The notes beneath the pieces were generated by a model. The model did not search any database. It saw only the letters and a program-made list of their open reading frames with translations, and was not told where the DNA came from. From positions 557,001 to 621,000 of the forward strand of contig CAMDTW010000307.1 in the NCBI GenBank assembly GCA_945910005.1: a DNA stretch of 64,000 nt. Direction: 5' to 3'. Source of the DNA: Isoperla grammatica (taxonomy: Eukaryota > Arthropoda > Insecta > Plecoptera > Perlodidae). The position numbers were made by a program, and so were the translations under genes. Below, one piece after another: positions 33,800-49,400 of this stretch (its first letter is position 1; each line of letters opens with the position of its first letter).

Positions 33800-36020
33800 A
33801 TAAACCCTGCGCTAAGTCAGTGACATGAGAGCAACTACATGCAACATATGAAGACAACGCATGTTTCCTTGCTTGGGAAAGTTACTGTACGTGATATACC
33901 CTGCGCTAAGTCAGTGACATGAAGGCCTGTTCATGCAACATATGAGGACAACGCATGTTTTCTCGCTTGTGACGGTGACTGAACTTGATAAACAATGCGC
34001 TAAGTCAGTGACATAAGAGCAACTACATGCAACCAATGAGGACAACGCATGTTTCCTCGCTTGTGACGATGACTGTACTAGATAAACCCTGCGCTAAGTC
34101 AGTGACATGAGAGCAACTACATGCAACATATGAAGACAACGCATGTTTCCTCGCTTGTGAAAGTGACTGTACGTGATAAACCCTAAGCTAAGTCAGTGAC
34201 ATGAGAGCAACTACATGCAACATATGAAGAGAACGAATGTTTCCTCGCTTGTGACGGTGACTGTACTTGATAAACCCTGCGCTAAGTCAGTGATATGAAA
34301 GCCACTTAATGCAACATATTAAGACAACGCATGTTTCCTCGCTTGTGAAGGTGACTGTACGTGATAAACCCTGCGCTAAGTCAGTGACATGAGAGCAACT
34401 ACATGCAACATATGAGGACAACGCATGTTTCATCGCTTGTGAAGGTGACTGTACTTGATAAACCCTGCGCTAAGTCAGTGACATGAGAGCAACTACATGC
34501 AACATATGAAGACAACGCATGTTTCCTTGCTTGTGACGGTGTCTGTACTTGATAAACCCTGCGCTAAGTCAGTGACATGAGAGCAACTACATGCAACATA
34601 TGAAGACAACGCATGTTTCCTCGCTTGTGACGGTGACTGTACTTGATAAACCCTGCGCTAAGTCAGTGACATGAAAGCAACTACTTGCAACATATGAAGA
34701 CAACGCATGTTTCCTCGCGTGTGAAGGTGACCGTACTTGATAAACCCTGCGCTAAGTCAGTGACATGAGAGCCATTTCTTACACATATTAGGACAACGCA
34801 TGTTTCCTCGCTTGTGAAGGTGACTGTACTTGATAAACCCTGCGCTAAGTCAGTGACATGAAAGCCACTTCTGTAACATATTAGACCAACGCATGTTTCC
34901 TCGCTTGTGAAGGTGACTGTACTTGATAAACCCTGCGCTAAGTCAGTGACATGAGAGCAACAACATTCAACATATGAAGACAACGCATGTTTCCTCGCTT
35001 GTGAAAGTGACTGTACGTGATAAACCTTGCGCTAAGTCAGTGACATGAGAGCAACTACATGCAACATATGAAGAGAAAGAATGTTTCCTCGCTTGTGACG
35101 GTGACTGTACTTGATAAACCCTGCGCTAAGTCAGTGATATGAAAGCCACTTCATGCAACATATGAAGACAACGCATGTTTCCTCGATTGTGAAGGTGACT
35201 GTACGTGATAAACCCTGCGCTAAGTCAGTGACATGACCGCAACAACATGCAACATATGAGGACAACGCATGTTTCCTCGCTTGTGAAGGTGACTGTACTT
35301 GATAAACCCTGCGCTAAGTCAGTGACATGAGAGCAACTACATGCAAACATATGAAGACAACGCATGTTTCCACGCTTGTGACGGTGACTGTACTTGATAA
35401 ACCCTGCGCTAAGTCAGTGACATGAGAGCAACTACATGCAACATATGAGGACAACGCATGTTTCCTCGCTTGTGAAGGTGACTGTACTTGATAAACCCTG
35501 CGCTAAGTCAGTGACATGAGAGCAACTACATGCAACATATGAAGACAACGCATGTTTCCTCGCTTGTGACGGTGACTGTACTTGATAAACCCTGCGCTAA
35601 GTCAGTGACATGAGAGCAACTACATGAAACATATGAAGACAACGCATGTTTCCTCGCTTGTGACGGTTACTGTACGTAATAAACCGTGCGCTAAGTCAGT
35701 GACATGAGTGCAACTACATGCAACATATGAAGACAACGCATGTTTCCTCGCTTGTGAAGGTGACTGTACTTGATAAACCCTGCGCTAAGTCAGTGACATG
35801 AAAGCCACTTCTTGAACATATTGGGACAACGCATGTTTCCTCGCTTGTGAAGGTGACTGTACTTGATAAACCCTGCGCTAAGTCAGTGACATGAAAGCCA
35901 CTTCTTGAACATATTAGGACAACGCATGTTTCCTCGCTTGTGAAGGTGACTGTACTTTATAAACCCTGCGCTAAGTCAGTGACATAAGAGCAACTACATG
36001 CAACATATGAAGGCAACGCA
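33800..36020. repeat. Long duplicated satellite B block, copy 3 of 3
   Basis: Follows the retrotransposon and corresponds to 22.56-24.7 kb (shift 11,236 bp, or 6,569 bp without the insertion) and to 9.42-11.64 kb. The ordered variants CCTTGCTTGGGAAAG, AAGGCCTGTTCATGC, CCCTAAGCTAAG and GTGTCTGTACTTG recur. Copy-specific changes include AAACAATGCGC near 33991 and GGTGACCGTACTTG near 34726. Confidence 0.8.
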
Positions 36021-39000
36021 TGTTTCCTCGCTTGTGAAGGTGACTGTACTTGATAAACCCTGCGCTAAGTCAGTGACATGAGAGCAACTACATGCAACAT
36101 ATAAGGACAACGCATGTTTCCTCGCTTGTGACGGTGACTGTACTTGATAAACCCTGCGCTAAGTCAGTGACATGAGTGCCACTTCATGCAACATATGAAG
36201 ACAACGCATGTTTCCTCGCTTGTGAAGGTGACTGTACGTGATAAACCCTGCGCTAAGTCAGTGACATGAGAGCAACTACATGCAACATATGAGTACAACG
36301 CATATTTCCTCGCTTGTGACGGTGAATGTACTTGATACGCCCTGCGCTAAGTCAGTGACATGAGAGCAACTACATGCAACATATAAAGACAACGCATGTT
36401 TTCTCGCTTGTGACGGTGACTGTACTTGATAAACCCTGCGCTAAGTCAGTGACATATAAGCAACTACATGCAACATATAAAGACAACGCATGTTTCCTCG
36501 CTTGTGAAGGTTACTTTAAGTGATAAACCCTGCGCTTAGTCAGTGACATGAGAGCAACTACATGCAACATATGAAGACAACGCATGTTTCCTCGCTTGTG
36601 AAGGTGACTGTACTTGATAAACCCTGCGCTATGTCAGTGACATGAGAGCAACTACATGCAACATATGAAGACAAAGCATGTGTTCTCGCTTGTGAAGGTG
36701 ACTGTACTTGATAAACCCTGCGCTAAGTCAGTGACATGAGAGCAACTACATGCAACATATGAAGACAACGCATGTTTCCTCGCATGTGAAGGTGACTGTA
36801 CTTGATAAACCCTGCGCTAAGTCAGTGACATGAGAGCAACTACATGCAACATATGAAGACAATGCATGTTTCCTCGCTTGTGAAGGTGACTGTACTTGAT
36901 AAACCCTGCGCTAAGTCAGTGACATGAGAGCAACTACATGCAACATATTAGGACAACGCATGTTTCCTCGCTTGTGAAGGTGACTGTACTTGATAAACCC
37001 TGCGCTAAGTCAGTGACATGAGAGCCACTTCTTGAACATATTAGCACAACGCATGTTTCCTCGCTTGTGAAGGTGACTGTACTTGATAAACCCTGCGCTA
37101 AGTCAGTGACATGAAAGCCACTTCTTGAACATATTAGGACAACGCATGTTTCCTCGCTTGTGAAGGTGACTGTTCTTGATAAACCCTGCGCTAAGTCAGT
37201 GACATAAGAGCAACTACATGCAACATATGAAGACAACGCATTTTTCCTCGCTTGTGAAGGTGACTGTACTTGATAAACCCTGCGCTTAGTCAGTGACATG
37301 AGAGCAACTACATGCAACATATGAAGACAACGCTTGTTTCCTCGCTTGTGAAGGTGACTGTACTTGATAAACCCTGCGCTAAGTCAGTGACATGAAAGCA
37401 ACTACTTGCAACATATGAAGACAACGCATGTTTCCTCGCTTGTGAAGGTGACTGTACTTGATAACCCTGCGCTAAGTCAGTGACATGAGAGCAACTACAT
37501 GCAACATATAAGGACAACGCATGTTTCCTCGCTTGTGACGGTGACTGTACTTGATAAACCCTGCGCTAAGTTTGTGACATGAGAGCCACTTCATGCAACA
37601 TATGAAGACAACGCATGTTTCCTCGCTTGTGAAGGTGACTGTACTTGATAAACCCTGCGCTAAGTCAGTGACATGAGAGCAACAACATGCAACATATGAA
37701 GACATCGCATGTTTCCTCGCTTGTGACGGTGAATGTACTTGATAAACCCTGCGCTTAGTCAGTGACATGAGAGCAACTACACGCAACATATAAAGACAAC
37801 GCATGTTTTCTCGCTTGTGACGGTGACTGTACTTGATAAACCCTTCGCTAAGTCAGTGACATAAGAGCAACTACATGCAACATATAAAGACAACGCATGT
37901 TTACTCGCTTGTGAAGGTGACTTCACGTGATAAACCCTGCGCTTAGTCAGTGACATGAGAGCAACTACATGCAACATATGAAGACATCGCATGTTTCCTC
38001 GCTTGTGAAGGTGACGGTACTTGATAAACCCTGCGCTAAGTCAGTGACATGAGAGCAACAACATGCAACATATGAAGACAACGCATGTTTCCTCGCTTGT
38101 GAAGGTGACTGTACTTGATAAACCCTGCGCTAAGTCAGTGACATGAAAGCCATTTCTTACACATATTAGGACAACGCATGTTTCCTCGCTTGTGAAGGTG
38201 ACTGTACTTGATAAACCCTGCGCTAAGTCAGTGACATGAAAGCCACGTCTTGAACATATTAGGACAACGCATGTTTCCTCGCTTGTGAAGGTGACTGTAC
38301 TTGATAAACCCTGCACTAAGTAAATGACATGAGAGCAACTACATGCAACATATGAAGACAAAGCATGTTTCCTCGCTTGTGAAGGTGACTGTATTTGATA
38401 AACCCTGCGCTAAGTCAGTGACATGAGAGCAACTACATGCAACATATGAAGACAACGCATGTTTCCTCGCATGTGAAGGTGACTGTACTTGATAAACCCT
38501 GCGCTAAGTCAGTGACATGAGTGCAACTACATGCAACATATGAAGACAATGCATGTTTCCTCGCTTGTGAAGGTAACTGTACTTGATAAACCCTGCGCTA
38601 AGTCAGGGACATGAGAGCAACTACAGTCAACATATTAGGACAACGCATGTTTCCTCGCTTGTGAAGGTGACTGTACTTGATAAACCCTGCGCTAAGTCAG
38701 TGACATGAGAGCAACTACATGCAACATATGAAGACATCGCATGTTTCCTCGCTTGTGACGGTGACTGTACGTGATAAACCCTGCGCTAAGTCAGTGACAT
38801 GAGAGCAACTACATGCAACATATGAAGACAACGCATGTTTTCTCGCTTGGGAAAGTTACTGTACGTGATATACCCTGCGCTAAGTCAGTGACATGAAGGC
38901 CAGTTCATGCAACATATGAAGACAACGCATGTTTCCTCGCTTGTGACGGTGACTGAACTTGATAAACCCTGCGCTAAGTCAGTGACATAAGAGCAACTAC

Positions 39001-40736
39001 ATGCAACCAATGAAGACAACGCATGTTTCCTCGCTTGTGACGGTGACTGTACTAGATAAACCCTGCGCTAAGTCAGTGACATGAGAGCAACTACATGCAA
39101 CATATGAAGACAACGCATGTTTCCTCGCTTGTGAAAGTGACTGTACGTGATAAACCCTGCGCTAAGTCAGTGACATGAGAGCAACTACATGCAACATATG
39201 AAGAGAATGAATGTTTCCTCGCTTGTGACGGTGACTGTACTTGATAAACCCTGCGCTAAGTCAGTGATATGAAAGCCACTTCATGCAACATATGAATACA
39301 ACGCATGTTTCCTCGCTTGTGAAGGTGACTGTACGTGATTAACCCTGCGCTAAGTCAGTGACATGACCGCAACAACATGCAACATATGAGGACAACGCAT
39401 GTTTCCTCGCTTGTGAAGGTGACTGTACTTGATAAACCCTGCGCTAAGTAAGTGACATGAGAGCAACTTCATGCAACATATGAAGACAACGCATATTTCC
39501 TCGCTTGTGACGGTGACTGTACTTGATAAACCCTGCGCTAAGTCAGTGACATGAGAGCAACTACATGCAACGTATGAGGACAACGCATGTTTCCTCGCTT
39601 GTGAAAGTGACTGCACGTGATAAACCCTGCGCTAAGTCAGTGACATGAGAGCAACTACATGCAACATATGAAGAGAACGAATGTTTCCTCGCTTGTGACG
39701 GTGACTGTACTTGATAAACCCTGCGCTAAGTCAGTGATATGAAAGCCACTTCATGCAACATATGAATACAACGCATAATTCCTCGCTTGTGAAGGTGACT
39801 GTACTTGATAAACCCTGCGCTAAGTCAGTGACATGAAAGCCACTTCTTGAACATATTAGGACAACGCATGTTTCCTCGCTTGTGAAGGTGACTGTACTTG
39901 ATAAACCCTGCACTAAGTAAGTGACATGAGAGCAACTACATGCAACATATGAAGACAAAGCATGTTTCCTCGCTTGTGAAGGTGACTGTATTTGATAAAC
40001 CCTGCGCTAAGTCAGTGACATGAGAGCAACTACATGCAACATATGAAGACAACGCATGTTTCCTCGCATGTGAAGGTGACTGTACTTGATAAACCCTGCG
40101 CTAAGTCAGTGACATGAGTGCAACTACATGCAACATATGAAGACAATGCATGTTTCCTCGCTTGTGAAGGTAACTGTACTTGATAAACCCTGCGCTAAGT
40201 CAGGGACATGAGAGCAACTACAGTCAACATATTAGGACAACGCATGTTTCCTCGCTTGTGAAGGTGACTGTACTTGATAAACCCTGCGCTAAGTCAGTGA
40301 CATGAGAGCAACTACATGCAACATATGAAGACATCGCATGTTTCCTCGCTTGTGACGGTGACTGTACGTGATAAACCCTGCGCTTAGTCAGTGACATGAG
40401 AACTACATGCAACATATGAAGACAACGCATGTTTCCTCGCTTGGGAAAGTTACTGTACGTGATATACCCTGCGCTAAGTCAGTGACATGAAGGCCAGTTC
40501 ATGCAACATATGAAGACAACGCATGTTTCCTCGCTTGTGACGGTGACTGAACTTGATAAACCCTGCGCTAAGTCAGTGACATAAGAGCAACTTCATGCAA
40601 CCAATGAAGACAACGCATGTTTCCTCGCTTGTGACGGTGACTGTACTAGATAAACCCTGCGCTAAGTCAGTGACATGAGAGCAACTACATGCAACATATG
40701 AAGACAACGCATGTTTCCTCGCTTGTGAAAGTGACT

Positions 40737-42690
40737 GTACGTGATAAACCCTGCGCTAAGTCAGTGACATGAGAGCAACTACATGCAACATATGAAGAGA
40801 ACGAATGTTTCCTCGCTTGTGACGGTGACTGTACTTGATAAACCCTGCGCTAAGTCAGTGATATGAAAGCCACTTCATGCAACATATGAATACAACGCAT
40901 GTTTCCGCGCTTGTGAAGGTGACTGTACGTGATTAACCCTGCGCTAAGTCAGTGACATGACCGCAACAACATGCAACATATGAGGACAACGCATGTTTCC
41001 TCGCTTGTGAAGGTGACTGTACTTGATAAACCCTGCGCTAAGTAAGTGACATGAGAGCAACTTCATGCAACATATGAAGACAACGCATATTTCCTCGCTT
41101 GTGACGGTGACTGTACTTGATAAACCCTGCGCTAAGTCAGTGACATGAGAGCAACTACATGCAACGTATGAGGACAACGCATGTTTCCTCGCTTGTGAAG
41201 GTGACTGTACTTGATAAACCCTGCGCTAAGTCAGTGACATGAGAGCAACTACATGCAACATATGAAGACAACGCATGTTTCCTCGCTTGTGACGGTGACT
41301 GTACTTGATAAACCTTGCGCTAAGTCAGTGACATGAGAGCAACTACATGCAACATATGAAGACAACGCATGTTTCCTCGCTTGTGACGGTTACTGTACGT
41401 AATAAACCCTGCGCTAAGTCAGTGACATGAGTGCAACTACATGCAACATATGAAGACAACGCATGTTTCCTCGCTTGTGAAGGTGACTGTACTTGATAAA
41501 CCCTGCGCTAAGTCAGTGACATGAGAGCCACTTCTTGAACATATTAGGACAACGCATGTTTCCTCGCTTGTGAAGGTGACTGTACTTGATAAACCCTGCG
41601 CTAAGTCAGTGACATGAAAGCCACTTCTTGAACATATTAGGACAACGCATGTTTCCTCGCTTGTGAAGGTGACTGTACTTGATAAACCCTGCGCTAAGTC
41701 AGTGACATGAGAGCAACTACATGCATTATATGAGGACAACGCATGTTTCCTCGCTTGTGACGGTGAATGTACTTGATAAACCCTGCGCTAAGTCAGTGAC
41801 ATGAGAGCAACTACATGCAACATATAAAGACAACGCATGTTTCCTCGCTTGTGAAGGTGACTGTACTTGATAAACCCTGCGCTAAGTCAGTGACATGAAA
41901 GCCACTTCTTGAACATATTAGGACAACGCATGTTTCCTCGCTTGTGAAGGTGACTGTACTTGATAAACCCTGCGCTAAGTCAGTGACATGAGAGCAACTA
42001 CATGCATTATATGAGGACAACGCATGTTTCCTCGCTTGTGACGGTGAATGTACTTGATAAACCCTGCGCTAAGTCAGTGACATGAGAGCAACAACATGCA
42101 ACATATGAAGACAACGCATGTTTCCTCGCTTGTGAATGTGACTGTACTTGATAAACCCTGCGCTAAGTCAGTGACATGAAAGCCATTTCTTACACATATT
42201 AGGACAACGCATGTTTTCTCGCTTGTGAAGGTGACTGTACTTGATAAACCCTGCGCTAAGTCAGTGACATGAAAGCCACGTCTTGAACATATTAGGACAA
42301 CGCATGTTTCTTCGCTTGTGAAGGTGACTGTACTTGATAAACCCTGCGCTAAGTCAGTGACATAAGAGCAACTACATGCAACATATGAAGACAACGCATG
42401 TTTCCTCGCTTGTGAAGGTGACTGTACTTGATAAACCCTGCGCTAAGTCAGTGACATGAGAGCAACTACATGCGACATATGAAGACAACGCATGTTTCCT
42501 CGCTTGTGACGGTGACTGTACTTGATAAACCCTGCGCTAAGTCAGTGACATGAGAGCAACTACATGCAACATATGAGGACAACGCATGTTTCCTCGCTTG
42601 TGAAGGTGACTGTACTTGATAAACCCTGCGCTAAGTCAGTGACATGAGAGCAACTACATGCAACATATGAAGACAACGCATGTTTCCTCG
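40737..42690. repeat. Satellite B block repeated at 48.43-50.38 kb
   Basis: A constant +7,693-bp shift (82 units) joins this 1.95-kb stretch to 48,430-50,383. Shared rare variants are GTTTCCGCGCTTG, CGCATATTTCC, CAACGTATGAGG, GCATTATATGAGG (twice, 282 bp apart) and CCACGTCTTGAAC. Differences are few, for example GGACCACGC near 49898 and GCTAAAACAGTG near 50231. Correspondence stops abruptly at GGGAAAGTTACTG at about 50386. Confidence 0.8.
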
Positions 42691-43696
42691 CTTGTGACGG
42701 TGACTGTACTTGATAAACCCTGCGCTAAGTCAGTGACATGAGAGCAACTACATGCAACATATGAAGACAACGCATGTTTCCTCGCTTGTGACGGTTACTG
42801 TACGTAATAAACCCTGCGCTAAGTCAGTGACATGAGTGCAACTACATGCAACATATGAGGACAACGCATGTTTCCTCGCTTGTGACGGTGACTGTACGTA
42901 ATAAACCCTGCGCTAAGTCAGTGACATGAGTGCAACTACATGCAACATATGAAGACAACGCATGTTTCCTCGCTTGTGAAGGTGACTGTACTTGATAAAC
43001 CCTGCGCTAAGTCAGTGACATGAAAGCCACTTCTTGAACATATTAGGAAACGCATGTTTTCTCGCTTGTGAAGGTGACTGTACTTGATAAACCCTGCGCT
43101 AAGTCAGTGACATGAAAGCCACTTCTTGAACATATTAGGACAACGCATGTTTCTTCGCTTGTGAAGGTGACTGTACTTGATAAACCCTGCGCTAAGTCAG
43201 TGACATAAGAGCAACTACATGCAACATATGAAGACAACGCATGTTTCCTCGCTTGTGAAGGTGACTGTACTTGATAAACCCTGCGCTTAGTCAGTGACAT
43301 GAGAGCAACAACATGCAACATATGAAGACAACGCTTGTTTCCTCGCTCTTGAAGGTGACTGTACTTGATAAACCCTGCGCTTAGTCAGTGACATGAGAGC
43401 AACTACATGCAACATATGAAGACAACGCATGTTTCCTCGCATGTGAAGGTGACTGTACTTGATAAACCCTGCGCTAAGTCAGTGACATGAGAGCAACTAC
43501 ATGCAACATATGAAGACAATGCATGTTTCCTCGCTTGTGAAGGTGACTGTACTTGATAAACCCTGCGCTAAGTCAGTGACATGAGAGCAACTACGTGCAA
43601 CATATAAGGACAACGCATGTTTCCTCGCTTGTGAAGGTGACTGTACTTGATAAATCCTGCGCTAAGTCAGTGACATGAGAGCAACTACATGCAACA

Positions 43697-46470
43697 TATG
43701 AAGACAACGTATGTTTCCTCGCTTGTGAAAGTGACTGTACGTGATAAACCCTGCGCTAAGTCAGTGACATGAGAGCAACTACATGCAACATATGAAGAGA
43801 ACGAATGTTTCCTCGCTTATGACGGTGACTGTACTTGATAAACCCTGCGCTAAGTCAGTGATATGAAAGCCACTTCATGCAACATATGAAGACAACGCAT
43901 GTTACCTCGCTTGTGAAGGTGACTGAACTTGATAAACCCTGCGCTAAGTCAGTGACATAAGAGCAACTACATGCAACCAATGAAGAGAACGAATGTTTCC
44001 ACGCTTGTGACGGTGACTGTACTTGATAAACCCTGCGCTAAGTCAGTGATATGAAAACCACTTCATGCAACATAAGAAGACAACGCATGTTTCCTCGCTT
44101 GTGAAGGTGACTGTACGTGATTAACCCTGCGCTAAGTCAGTGACATGACCGCAACAACATGCAACATATGAGGACAACGCATGTTTCCTCGCTTGTGAAG
44201 GTGACTGTACTTGATAAACCCTGCGCTAAGTCAGTGACATGAGAGCAACTACATGCAACATATGAAGACAACGCATGTTTCCTCGCTTGTGACGGTGCTG
44301 TACTTGATAAACCCTGCGCAAGGTAGTGACATGAAAGCAACTACATGCAACATATGAAGACAACGCATGTTTCCTCGCTTGTGACGGTTACTGTACGTAA
44401 TAAACCCTGCGCTAAGTCAGTGACATGAGTGCAACTACATGCAACATATGAAGACAACGCATGTTTCCTCGCTTGTGAAGGTGACTGTACTTGATAAACC
44501 CTGCGCTAAGTCAGTGACATGAAAGCCACTTCTTGAACATATTAGGACAACGAATGTTTCCTCGCTTGTGACGGTGACTTTACTTGATAACCCCTGCGCT
44601 AAGTCAGTGATATGAAAGCCACTTCTAGCAACATATGAAGACAACGCATGTTTCCTTGCTTGTGAAGGTGACTGTACGTGATTAACCCTGCGCTAAGTCA
44701 GTGACATGACCGCAACAACATGCAACATATGAGGACAACGCATGTTTCCTCGCTTGTGAAGGTGACTGTACTTGATAAACCCTGCGCTAAGTCAGTGACA
44801 TGAGAGCCACTTCTTGAACATATTAGCACAACGCATGTTTCCTCGCTTGTGAAGGTGACTGTACTTGATAAACCCTGCGCTAAGTCAGTGACATGAAAGC
44901 CACTTCTTGAACATATTAGGACAACGCATGTTTCCTCGCTTGTGAAGGTGACTGTTCTTGATAAACCCTGCGCTAAGTCAGTGACATAAGAGCAACTACA
45001 TGCAACATATGAAGACAACGCATTTTTCCTCGCTTGTGAAGGTGACTGTACTTGATAAACCCTGCGCTTAGTCAGTGACATAAGAGCAACTACATGCAAC
45101 ATATGAAGACAACGCTTGTTTCCTCGCTTGTGAAGGTGACTGTACTTTATAAACCCTGCGCTAAGTCAGTGACATGAAAGCAACTACTTGCAACTAATGA
45201 AGACAACGCATGTTTCCTCGCTTGTGAAGGTGACTGTTCTTGATAAACCCTGCGCTAAGTCAGTGACATGAGAGCAACTACATGCAACATATAAGGACAA
45301 CGCATGTTTCCTCGCTTGTGACGGTGACTGTACTTGATAAACCCTGCGCTAAGTCAGTGACATGAGAGCCACTTCATGCAACATATGAAGACAACGCATG
45401 TTTCCTCGCTTGTGAAGGTGACTGTACTTGATAAACCCTGCGCTAAGTCAGTGACATGAGAGCAACAACATGCAACATATGAAGACATCGCATGTTTTCT
45501 CGCTTGTGACGGTGAATGTACTTGATAAACCCTGCGCTTAGTCAGTGACATGAGAGCAACTACATGCAACATATAAAGACAACGCATGTTTTCTCGCTTG
45601 TGACGGTGACTGTACTTGATAAACCCTGCGCTAAGTCAGTGACATAAGAGCAACTACATGCAACATATAAAGACAACGCATGTTTCCTCGCTTGTGAAGG
45701 TGACTTCACGTGATAAACCCTGCGCTTAGTCAGTGACATGAGAGCAACTACATGCAACATATGAAGACATCGCATGTTTCCTCGCTTGTGAAGGTGACTG
45801 TACTTGATAAACCCTGCGCTAAGTCAGTGACATGAGAGCAACTACATGCAACATATGAAGACAACGCATGTTTCCTCGCTTGTGAAGGTTACTGTACTTG
45901 ATAAACCCTGCGCTAAGTCAGTGACATGAAAGCCATTTCTTACACATATTAGGACAACGCATGTTTCCTCGCTTGTGAAGGTGACTGTACTTGATAAACC
46001 CTGCGCTAAGTCAGTGACATGAAAGCCACTTCTTGAACATATTAGGACAACGCATGTTTCCTCGCTTGTAAAGGTGACTGTACTTGATAAACCCTGCACT
46101 AAGTAAGTGACATGAGAGCAACTACATGCAACATATGAAGACAAAGCATGTTTCCTCGCTTGTGAAGGTGACTGTATTTGATAAACCCTGCGCTAAGTCA
46201 GTGACATGAGAGCAACTACATGCAACATATGAAGACAACGCATGTTTCCTCGCATGTGAAGGTGACTGTACTTGATAAACCCTGCGCTAAGTCAGTGACA
46301 TGAGTGCAACTACATGCAATATATGAAGACAATGCATGTTTCCTCGCTTGTGAAGGTCACTGTACTTGATAAACCCTGCGCTAAGTCAGGGACATGAGAG
46401 CAACTACAGTCAACATATTAGGACAACGCATGTTTCCTCGCTTGTGAAGGTGACTGTACTTGATAAACCC
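43697..46470. repeat. 2.8-kb satellite B block repeated at 50.64-53.41 kb
   Basis: A constant +6,944-bp shift (74 units) links the two. The only differences I noticed are CAACTAATGAAG at about 45191 against CAACATATGAAG, and CTTGTGAAGG at about 46350 against CTTGTTAAGG. This is one of the most similar long pairs in the window. It contains the deletion-marked unit GGTGCTGTAC with GCAAGGTAGTG. Confidence 0.85.
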
Positions 46471-49400
46471 TGCGCTAAGTCAGTGACATGAGAGCAACTA
46501 CATGCAACATATGAAGACATCGCATGTTTCCTCGCTTGTGACGGTGACTGTACGTGATAAACCCTGCGCTAAGTCAGTGACATGAGAGCAACTACATGCA
46601 ACATATGAAGACAACGAATGTTTCCTCGCTTGGGAAAGTTACTGTACGTGATATACCCTGCGCTAAGTCAGTGACATGAAGGCCAGTTCATGCAACATAT
46701 GAAGACAACGCATGTTTCCTCGCTTGTGACGGTGACTGAACTTTATAAACCCTGCGCTAAGTCAGTGACATAAGAGCAACTACATGCAACCAATGAAGAC
46801 AACGCATGTTTCCTCGCTTGTGACGGTGACTGTACTAGATAAATCCTGCGCTAAGTCAGTAACATGAGAGCAACAACATGCAACATATGAAGACAACGCA
46901 TGTTTCCTCGCTTGTGAAAGTGACTGTACGTGATAAACCCTGCGCTAAGTCAGTGACATGAGAGCAACTACATGCAACGTATGAAGAGAACGAATGTTTC
47001 CTCGCTTGTGACGGTGACTGTACTTGATAAACCCTGCGCTAAGTCAGTGATATGAAAGCCACTTCATGCAACATATGAATACAACGCATGTTTCCTCGCT
47101 TGTGAAGGTGACTGTACGTGATTAACCCTGCGCTAAGTCAGTGACATGACCGCAACAACATGCAACATATGAGGACAACGCATGTTTCCTCGCTCTTGAA
47201 GGTGACTGTACTTGATAAACCCTGCGCTAAGTCAGTGACATGAGAGCAACTACATGCAACATATGAAGACAACGCATGTTTCCTCGCATGTGAAGGTGAC
47301 TGTACTTGATAAACCCTGCGCTAAGTCAGTGACATGAGAGCAACTACATGCAACATATGAAGACAATGCATGTTTCCTCGCTTGTGAAGGTGACTGTACT
47401 TGATAAACCCTGCGCTAAGTCAGTGACATGAGAGCAACTACGTGCAACATATAAGGACAACGCATGTTTCCTCGCTTGTGAAGGTGACTGTACTTGATAA
47501 ATCCTGCGCTAAGTCAGTGACATGAGAGCAACTACATGCAACATATGAAGACATCGCATGTTTCCTCGCTTGTGACGGTGACTGTACGTGATAAACCCTG
47601 CGCTAAGTCAGTGACATGAGAGCAACTACATGCAACATATGAAGACAACGCATGTTTCCTCGCTTGGGAAAGTTACTGTACGTGATATACCCTGCGCTAA
47701 GTCAGTGACATGAAGTCCAGTTCATGCAACATATGAGGACAACGCATGTTTTCTCGCTTGTGACGGTGACTGAACTTGATAAACCCTGCGCTAAGTCAGT
47801 GACATAAGAGCAACTACATGCAACCAATGAAGACAACGCATGTTTCCTCGCTTGTGACGATGACTGTACTAGATAAACCCTGCGCTAAGTCAGTGACATG
47901 AGAGCAACTACATGCAACATATGAAGACAACGTATGTTTCCTCGCTTGTGAAAGTGACTGTACGTGATAAACCCTGCGCTAAGTCAGTGACATGAGAGCA
48001 ACTACATGCAACATATGAAGAGAACGAATGTTTCCTCGCTTATGACGGTGACTGTACTTGATAAACCCTGCGCTAAGTCAGTGATATGAAAGCCACTTCA
48101 TGCAACATATGAAGACAACGCATGTTACCTCGCTTGTGAAGGTGACTGAACTTGATAAACCCTGCGCTAAGTCAGTGACATAAGAGCAACTACATGCAAC
48201 CAATGAAGAGAACGAATGTTTCCACGCTTGTGACGGTGACTGTACTTGATAAACCCTGCGCTAAGTCAGTGATATGAAAACCACTTCATGCAACATAAGA
48301 AGACAACGCATGTTTCCTCGCTTGTGAAGGTGACTGTACGTGATTAACCCTGCGCTAAGTCAGTGACATGACCGCAACAACATGCAACATATGAGGACAA
48401 CGCATGTTTCCTCGCTTGTGAAGGTGACTGTACGTGATAAACCCTGCGCTAAGTCAGTGACATGAGAGCAACTACATGCAACATATGAAGAGAACGAATG
48501 TTTCCTCGCTTGTGACGGTGACTGTACTTGATAAACCCTGCGCTAAGTCAGTGATATGAAAGCCACTTCATGCAACATATGAATACAACGCATGTTTCCG
48601 CGCTTGTGAAGGTGACTGTACGTGATTAACCCTGCGCTAAGTCAGTGACATGACCGCAACAACATGCAACATATGAGGACAACGCATGTTTCCTCGCTTG
48701 TGAAGGTGACTGTACTTGATAAACTCTGCGCTAAGTAAGTGACATGAGAGCAACTTCATGCAACATATGAAGACAACGCATATTTCCTCGCTTGTGACGG
48801 TGACTGTACTTGATAAACCCTGCGCTAAGTCAGTGACATGAGAGCAACTACATGCAACGTATGAGGACAACGCATGTTTCCTCGCTTGTGAAGGTGACTG
48901 TACTTGATAAACCCTGCGCTAAGTCAGTGACATGAGAGCAACTACATGCAACATATGAAGACAACGCATGTTTCCTCGCTTGTGACGGTGACTGTACTTG
49001 ATAAACCTTGCGCTAAGTCAGTGACATGAGAGCAACTACATGCAACATATGAAGACAACGCATGTTTCCTCGCTTGTGACGGTTACTGTACGTAATAAAC
49101 CCTGCGCTAAGTCAGTGACATGAGTGCAACTACATGCAACATATGAAGACAACGCATGTTTCCTCGCTTGTGAAGGTGACTGTACTTGATAAACCCTGCG
49201 CTAAGTCAGTGACATGAGAGCCACTTCTTGAACATATTAGGACAACGCATGTTTCCTCGCTTGTGAAGGTGACTGTACTTGATAAACCCTGCGCTAAGTC
49301 AGTGACATGAAAGCCACTTCTTGAACATATTAGGACAACGCATGTTTCCTCGCTTGTGAAGGTGACTGTACTTGATAAACCCTGCGCTAAGTCAGTGACA